Below, in pieces: positions 57,900-64,000 of a DNA stretch of 64,000 nucleotides. The DNA comes from Hyaloperonospora brassicae (Eukaryota; Oomycota; Peronosporomycetes; Peronosporales; Peronosporaceae). The notes beneath the pieces are model-generated. The model saw only the letters and a list, made by a program, of their open reading frames with translations, made no database searches and had not been told where the DNA came from. Numbering within the stretch: position 1 is the stretch's first letter; every line of letters begins with the position of its first letter. Both the position numbers and the translations under genes were made by a program. The DNA lies in assembly GCA_947650285.1 (NCBI GenBank), contig CANTFL010000272.1:1-64000 (forward strand), read 5' to 3'.

Positions 57900-59420
57900 G
57901 ATCAATGGAAATAGATACACGATCCTGAGCCACCCGTGCCAGATCGTATTATCCGATTAAATCATTTTCGTACTAAACTGACGCTGACATTCAGTGCGCT
58001 CAAAAGACCCAACTCAAAGGTGAAATCTAAAAATTGCTTTGCTACAGAACCCCAGGGTCGCCTGCTTGGATATCATTGATAGTTAAGTTCACTGTTGGGT
58101 CAATCACATCCATTAAAACCGCGAGATGTTGATCCACATCTTCTGCTTATAATGATCCGCTCTTGTCGCAATGATTAATACGGTGGATGACTGCTTCATT
58201 ATAGTTTTTTCTTCAACAGTCGTGTTCTCAGCCTACTCAAACGATATATTGGACTGTTTTTGTAACTTGCAATCCCTGACCCGTATCTTGTCTAGCTAGT
58301 GTCCAAACTGTTTTTGTAGGAAATAAATTGTACAACGATAGATCCCGCAGTCCGCCCTTACCTCCTACACGTCGTTCATCAATAGCATGATCTCCTATTC
58401 GATCTTCATCTTCCTTCCTCTTGATCGCATAATCACAAACAGTGTTTATATTGATCGTCACTCTTCCATGGTAAGGTGTATTTCGGCCTTATTTGGTCTT
58501 AAATGTCGTAATCTGTAAGCTTATATTTTAGTCGGTGTTGGGTACGAAGAGTAATCAACTATTTATCCTGTAGGTTTTTTCTCGTTTCCCGGTAGTATCG
58601 GACGCTGACGACTTCGACACCTTGTGCCTAAGTTATCCGACCGATACATTAATCGTTGATTGGGGCACAACATTTGGCTCTCATTCACTAGTCCAGTGGG
58701 CTCCAGAATTTAAACTTATCGCGATCACTAAGGTTGGCAAGTAACTGATAGTTAAACGTTCCAGTCCCGGCAGTCACAGTTGGCACCCATGCCGTGTCTT
58801 GACGCATCCCAATTTAGCCTTAGAATGGCCGACTACGATATTCATTTCTGTCGATCTTCCGACAGGCTGGATTACATACAAATCGTTCTAAATGATCCAC
58901 TTTATCGTCAAACGGTTAGGCGGTCTCCGACCTGCCAGACCAATGCGAACTTCATCTCGTAAGCTTAAAGTCCCGTCGGCTAAATATAGACGTACACACA
59001 TTAAGACCATGCAGTCTACATTTCCTATGGTGTCTTGGCCGACTTGACCGCCTACCGATACATCAAAGCAATACACTAGCGATCCATATAATGTGATCTT
59101 GATCTCGGTGTATCCTGCAGTAATGTAAGCATTCTCTACGATCCCAACAACTTCTTGAGTTTTTCTTTAGTCTATCGCACAATCTACCTTGCGAGTAATA
59201 GCGGTGTCGATGATTATTATCATCGCCGGATTCAAAAATAATAGTGTTTTTTATGTTTGTCTAGTCTATGCTTTCGCTTGCTTGAACCACTTTCCCGGGA
59301 TGCGATACTTTCAGTTTCCGCTGTCAGTATCAAATTCCAATAAATTGGTTCAAGCAAGCGAAACTTTTTCAAATTTTAAATACGTAATGTATTACTTCTA
59401 GAATCCGTCTTCATCTCGGG
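57900..59420 (-). pseudogene. Element I protease and linker
   Basis: 59,260-59,190 aligns with the protease active site of E; the DSGA motif reads ESGD. 59,076-58,888 (VGGQVGQDTIGNVDCMVLMC and ADGTLSLRDEVRI) aligns with VGDQVGQKVILGMCFMVTAG ... ADGTLVLTDKVRI of element E. 58,150-58,100 retains the DVDQHLAVL-like linker. Confidence 0.6.
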
Positions 59421-59699
59421 CAAGATTGAAATTCATTGTCATTAATGATCGATTATAATCGTCTACTCTTTTCAGAATTGTGCTCGGAGAGATTAAGGTA
59501 CAAATAATCACGTATATTAGCGACAGTATCGATCTAACCATTACACTCTTAATCTCTCGTGTGTCTCAACAAATATAGAAAGTAAGAGCCTAAAACGCTC
59601 GATTCGCACAAATTTTAAACCTGATGTGCTTTAAAGTTTAACATTTCTTCGATACTGGGCGGAAAATTCCGGCATGCTTGCTAGGCACGTAACACTTGC

Positions 59700-60480
59700 A
59701 AATCCAATTGTATAATTCTTAATAAATCATTTACCACCGTCATGTATCTCTCCACAAGCTGCAAACACGTGTCGGCACTTGTCGGACGGATATCCTTTGC
59801 GGTTACATTCCTGACATGTCAGTTGCTTCCAGCACCCACAGTCGTCATGTTACCTCGATATACAGTGGATAAAAGCTCGTGATCGCGAACCGAGTTCACA
59901 TAATTACCCGCGATCACGTAATCCCACCTCATTCCATGTCAATCTGCATCATGTGGTCATCTTGGCCAAAAAACTATATCGGAGGTGTCAGCCGCACAAA
60001 TACGACGCCGATCCGCATTCGCATCTAATCCGCTTCGCTCCGACTCCCATCTACTGCTCTCACGCTTCACCAGGATTGTTTGCATCGCACAAGTCGATTT
60101 GGACGTCAATGGATTAGTGGAGTTAGTCAACCGCTGATATAAATATGCCTGATCCACCTGACTGTATGATTTGTCGAGTATTCATCCGTTATTAAGCGCG
60201 CAAAGTTTCTTCTATGTCGTCGCGGTCCGTCATTTGCAGTAGAGTTATAGGTTTAGCCAGATGGTGGTCATTTAATGCCGAAATGAAATGTTCTATGTAT
60301 TCTAACCGTCTGACCAACAGTGCATCTATAATCGTGATCTTGGCTCTGATCGGTGCGGCGTTTGGCAGATACAATTTTTTTAATTTACGTTTATCCGATC
60401 GCTTTTGCGCTTGGTAATATTGTCTGGCCATCGATTCATCATGACGATCGAAATGCACTAACAAACATTTCAGCATATGT
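59700..60480 (-). pseudogene. Element I gag capsid and zinc knuckle
   Basis: 60,476-60,192 reads ARQYYQAQKRSDKRKLKKLY and NDHHLAKPITLLQMTDRDDI, which I recognise as the gag capsid of oomycete gypsy elements; it is the part missing from E. Near 59,840-59,760 is CQECNRKGYPSDKC, a CCHC knuckle whose His is Tyr, followed by FAACGEIHDGGK and a stop. Confidence 0.7.
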
Positions 60481-60489
60481 TTTCTTGTA

Positions 60490-62350
60490 CGGTGAGTAGA
60501 TAGTCTCGGCTGACTGTATTCGATTGAGCTGGTACTGTCATTTAAATAATAAATTGCCTTCGAATAGACAACTCTCTATCTTCGGTTCTGGATCACGCAG
60601 AAACTTAGACTTTACCTTAGGTTTTCGTCTTCTTGCGCGATCTTCATCTCGGCGTATGCCTTAAAACTCCTTCAGTTCTGTATTCGCCGAGATTCTAATG
60701 CGCTATGGAAGTATACCACCACTCGGTGAAGCTTTTGTGGATAATAAAGACCTCAGACACCCTTGCCTTTGATCCTACGAATAGAGCCTCCTGCGATCCC
60801 TTAGGTCGGGTTTTTTGTGATGCGATCCCAGTAACTCCATCTTGACAAAAGTTAAACACGCATCTTGATTTCTTGGCATCTTATCGAACTTAAATTGGTA
60901 GATTGCTTGACAAGCTTTACTTCTTTGCCTCTGTTGGTATCACTCCATGGCAGTATCGACGTAGGAATGCAAATGGCCTTGGGTGATGTATGCCCCATCT
61001 CTGTCAATGTAAATGAGCGTCAATTGCAATTCGGTCTACATTACTTTGGCGCAATAAAAAAAGGCGTGGCTCCACTTGGACCTTGTGATATCCGCCTGGT
61101 GCCAATCGAGTCTTCGGTTTCGATTTCGGGTGGCGCTGATCCGTGCTGCGACGGTCCGGCGTTGTATACGCTCGGGATTCCGTGATTGTCATATCAGCTT
61201 CGAATCACGGGGTTCAATTTGCCCTCAAAGGAATCCAATCTCATTAAAAAGCAACAAGCGTAGTTTACTTGATCTACTTCACACTCCAAGAACTTTCTCA
61301 CATCACCCATCATGCGGCGAATCCCGCGCCATGTATTAGCTGCATAATTCCCTGTGTCTCGTATGGTGTGATCCTTTTGATGGCTGGGGTGGAAACAAAA
61401 ACCTATAGCGTTCCGATCAACTATAAGTATATTTCTTGGAAACTGAGTCACTTTAAAATAATTCATTGCGTGATTTTTAATGTAATTTCTCCGTCAGCCG
61501 GTATAGTTGCCAAATTTCTAATTTTCCTTCATCTTCAACGAACTGAACCAGTCGTATCGCTGCTTTCGGCGCATTTAATGCTAATCCACATCGTGTAATT
61601 CTTCGTTCACCCTCGTTGTCTTCAATTTCTCTTTTTTCAGCCTTGCGACGGTAATTTCAGATAAGTATTGTTATTATTTTTGAAGGTTATTCATCTCCAA
61701 ATTATGGTTTACACGATTTGCTTTGGTCCTCGGAAGGACCTCAAAAGGAAGTAGAGGTTTCGCTTTCCGATCGATCGGCCGATTTACCCCCTAAATTTCT
61801 GGATATCAAAGGCCCTTCTAAACTCTGATAACCTAGGGAATCCTTTTATTGATATGTCAATGGCGATCACTCTGCCTCAAACGCTTTTATTCCAAATTTA
61901 ATCTTGATCTTGAAATCTTTTCCAAGGGACCCACGGTGAAATCGCGAGTCACCTTAACATCCGGGCAAGCGCGCGTTTGTGATGTAGCGAGGTTTACAAA
62001 ATGAGATGATGAGATAACGCCTCTGCATAGGCGCCCAAGTACCCTGCATCAGAGGGAATACTCCGTTTACGTGATATTATTCTTCAGCACCTTGTGAGCC
62101 CGTAAGTAGGGAAGAATGCAAGATACCAGGTAAACTCGTGTTGATGCCAAACTTGACCGTAATTGATATGGAGGTGAGGGTGACGTATGAAAATATCGAC
62201 TATATCACTAATATGCTTGTTGGGTGCTCGGTATGTGTCACCCTGATCCAAACGAGATTGCCTTATCCAACGTCCGGTACTTGATATAAGAGCCTTCTGA
62301 CCACTTGAGCTGTCAAGGGGCACGCTCTTTCCTGAATAACTGAGCAAGGT
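60490..62350 (-). other. Element I gag N-terminus and leader, mostly unreadable
   Basis: Contains 61,330-61,240 (minus) NTWRGIRRMMGDVRKFLECE, with gag-like character, and at 62,280-62,320 the family leader phrase (AGCCTTCTGACCACTTGAGC). The rest has only short frames. The boundary with the LTR of element D is near 62,355. Confidence 0.4.
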
Positions 62351-62369
62351 CTATAATTGATAACAATAC

Positions 62370-62780
62370 AAGGGCCCGTACGACCGACTTCACGTACACA
62401 TGGCGTGAGGAAGCGCGACCGAGACAATACAGAACCCGAAACATCTATCTTGAGGGAAAAGTAGAACTGTGTTTAATATAAATTTGTCTGTTTCTAAATC
62501 ATCTTCCGTCTTTATCTAACTATATTAAACTACTGTCTCCTATGTGGGGCTTCTGTCCACCACCCATTGCGCGCGTCCAGCAGCAAATGGTAGTTAAATT
62601 GGTTGATGTACAATGTACATCAACCAAGAAGTGGACCCCTCTACGTATATTACCCTTAAAGGTCATATTCCGACAACATCATTCTTCTCGAGTAATGTTA
62701 ATTAAATGTTGTCAAAATAAATAATGTTCAAATATTGATACATTTGTATCAACGTTATGAAACGGGCTCACCCCGTTACA
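62370..62780 (-). repeat. Element D 3' LTR (reverse orientation)
   Basis: About 410 bp, left end uncertain. Contains a hairpin with 13-bp arms, TTGGTTGATGTAC / GTACATCAACCAA (62,599-62,627), at the place of the GGTTGATATC / GATATCAACC hairpin in A/B/C. Confidence 0.7.
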
Positions 62781-62916
62781 TCAACCCCCTCTCGTAACCA
62801 TCAGTCACTACACTGAGTGATTCAATTGGTTGGTAACAGAGTGACCACCGTTAGGTCTCTGTGTGGGAAAGAGATTACTTGTTGGTTCGATCCATATCAT
62901 TCCAATCTGTTAGCGC

Positions 62917-63998
62917 ATGACGATTTCGTCTATGCTCTGCGCGAGCAAGGTTGTCTCTGAAGCGGCTGCAAGGATGCGTGGAGACGGCGAACAGGCAAAC
63001 GAAGACTCGGCAGCAGGCGCCTCTTATACTGCATCTGCTGATAAACAGTCTGCAACACCCAATGTTGCAGGTGCACTTGGTCATCCACGTGCGGCTTCTT
63101 TATCCGCAGCTTCTGCTGCGGGTGGTAGTAACATAGACGTCGACCTCGAATAAGAGGTCGTCGATTCGAGCGAGTTGGACACCCAGTCCTACTCATATTC
63201 TTCCGCAAATTTACGACGTAAAGCTGTGGATGCGGAAATGACAACTGCTTAGGTTCGTGGCAGTCTTTATAAGACTCTGCACCGAGAATTTTTTGGCTCA
63301 TTCGACGATTCTGAGGACTCGTCGCGGGGATCGAGCCGATCGCACTCGTATTCTTATGATGCGAGCGAGAAACATGAGGGCGTTTATCATCGTAATGATG
63401 CCGATGACGCTTCACGGAGTGATCGTAGCCGTACCCGCAGCAATACCATGAATTGCGGCGATCGTAGTGCTAGTACTTAAGTTGGCACTACGCAAGAGGA
63501 TCTAGATCGTAACGCGTTACGATCTGCTCCTGAAAACAAACCATGGGTGCCTTCTCAACGCAATCTGAGATTTATTATAGCTATGTAACTGAGAATCAGC
63601 GGATCCCACTCCTCGGTTCGCCAAGACCCTACGGTCTTGATGTCAGTGCGAGAGATTTTTGCACTGAACCTGATATTTTCATCGATGTCTTTTTCAGACA
63701 TCGATAGTACCACGGCAACCGCAATCGAGCCGAAATTTCGGTGGTGCAGGCATGAAACTCATTTATCGGCAACGTCGAAAAAGTTGGTCGTGACGCTTGG
63801 CAGGACGATCTTGTTGAAGCTCGCAATAGGTTTCAATGGAACTCGCTATGTGATGCTCGGTACAAATTGCACCGATTGTCTCGAGAGGCAGATTTACCTT
63901 GCCTCTCGTGGGGAGAGAAATGTCAGAGTTTTGTTGACAACTCTGTTCTAGCCCCAAGGGAGGCCTTCCTCCCTAATCAGCCCTATTGGAGGGCGCGC
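62917..63998 (+). pseudogene. Element D homologue of the antisense coiled-coil ORF, broken
   Basis: From 62,974 the frame starts MRGDGEQAN and is Ala/Ser/Gly-rich (TASADKQSATPNVAGA), like MRGDSRPTQ and the following stretch in copy C, until a TAA at 63,151. The core reappears in another frame from 63,651: DIFIDVFFRHR, then NVEKVGRDAWQDDL, then YKLHRLSREADLPCLSWG, aligning with [21 protein letters not shown] and [21 protein letters not shown] at 63,705 and TGA at 63,753 each stand where copy C has Trp. The coding strand is opposite to the element, as in A/B/C. The coiled-coil part lies beyond the window. Confidence 0.75.
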
Positions 63999-64000
63999 AT

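Larger units (their letters stand above)
54200..62350 (-). mobile_element. Element I: strongly decayed E-family gypsy element
   Basis: Minus-strand order: leader motif GCTCAAGTGGTCAGAAGGCTC-like at about 62,287; gag N-terminal remnants; gag capsid (60,476-60,192); zinc knuckle (about 59,840-59,760); protease (59,260-58,890); [foreign leader/gag fragment 57,800-56,854]; RT (56,750-56,250); RNase H (55,700-55,430); second RNase H (55,140-54,877); integrase zinc domain (54,415-54,200). The integrase core and chromodomain are absent; the copy ends where element H begins. Confidence 0.7.
62370..64000 (-). mobile_element. Element D: diverged relative of A/B/C in minus orientation, 3' end only
   Basis: 62,370-62,780 is a diverged reverse-complement LTR of the A/B/C family. 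It shares GGAAAAGTAGAACTG, AAACTACTGTCTC, CATTGCGCGCGTC and the terminal ACGGG...CCCCGTTACA. Next to it, TCAACCCCCTCTCG (62,781-62,794) matches the reversed polypurine tract. The plus strand from 62,974 on then carries the homologue of the antisense ORF. The element runs past the window end. Confidence 0.75.

Overview
The window is almost entirely transposable-element sequence. I found no convincing host gene, tRNA, rRNA or CRISPR array. The retrotransposon families point to an oomycete, most likely a Peronosporales species (Phytophthora or downy mildew group). The evidence is Ty3/gypsy gag and pol of types I recognise from those genomes (zinc knuckle followed by FYNMIRQWYVPTKHAGM, integrase YRPQANGTAER, a second RNase H, a C-terminal chromodomain) and a CCTAAACCCT fragment matching the TTTAGGG telomere repeat. 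The organism call rests on recognition, not on a search.

Layout. 1-437: degenerate TAGGCC hexamer satellite ending in the telomere-like fragment. 440-6,200: gene-poor, with a small tandem repeat, a 2.1 kb segment bounded by ~200 bp inverted repeats, and a decayed hAT-like transposase fragment. 6,200-20,326: rearranged copies of one decayed gypsy family (called E here) in both orientations. They include a 2.4 kb near-identical inverted pair that shares three in-frame stops, and a second inverted pair of ~1.1 kb. 20,327 to ~54,180: one old minus-strand gypsy element (H, roughly 10 kb) split by three insertions of a younger plus-strand gypsy family. Those insertions are copy A (22,895-30,860), copy B (36,361-44,338) and copy C (45,371-53,346). 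Each has two LTRs of 388-392 bp and a perfect 5-bp target duplication (CGTAT, ACGAG, TTTAC). ~54,180-62,350: another decayed minus-strand E-family element (I). ~62,370-64,000: the 3' end of a diverged relative of A/B/C in minus orientation (D), running off the window.

The A/B/C family is the interesting part. Gag (384 aa, CCHC knuckle) is followed by pol in the -1 frame. A textbook slippery heptamer and a downstream stem-loop sit just before the gag stop. Pol carries protease, RT, RNase H and integrase. A second -1 frame change at a G6 run, present in all copies, leads into the linker and chromodomain. The ~1.1 kb between the chromodomain and the polypurine tract is filled by a long antisense ORF (534 aa in copy C). 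It starts 131 nt inside the 3' LTR, overlaps the chromodomain on the other strand, and encodes an acidic Ser/Pro-rich N-terminus, a conserved core and a coiled coil. Element D carries a diverged, broken homologue of the same protein at the same antisense position, so this is a real protein family carried by the lineage. The whole element, coding and LTR, is also tiled with short perfect or near-perfect hairpins every few tens of bases. One LTR hairpin keeps its pairing in D while its stem sequence has changed. The older families E, H and I do not obviously show this tiling.

By LTR comparison copy C is youngest (LTRs look identical), B next (one difference seen) and A oldest (several differences, broken reading frames). 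B keeps intact gag and PR-RT-RNaseH-IN but has a broken chromodomain and a truncated antisense ORF. C has one insertion in the protease-RT linker but intact chromodomain and antisense ORFs. All coordinates and comparisons were read by eye; boundaries in the decayed elements are approximate.
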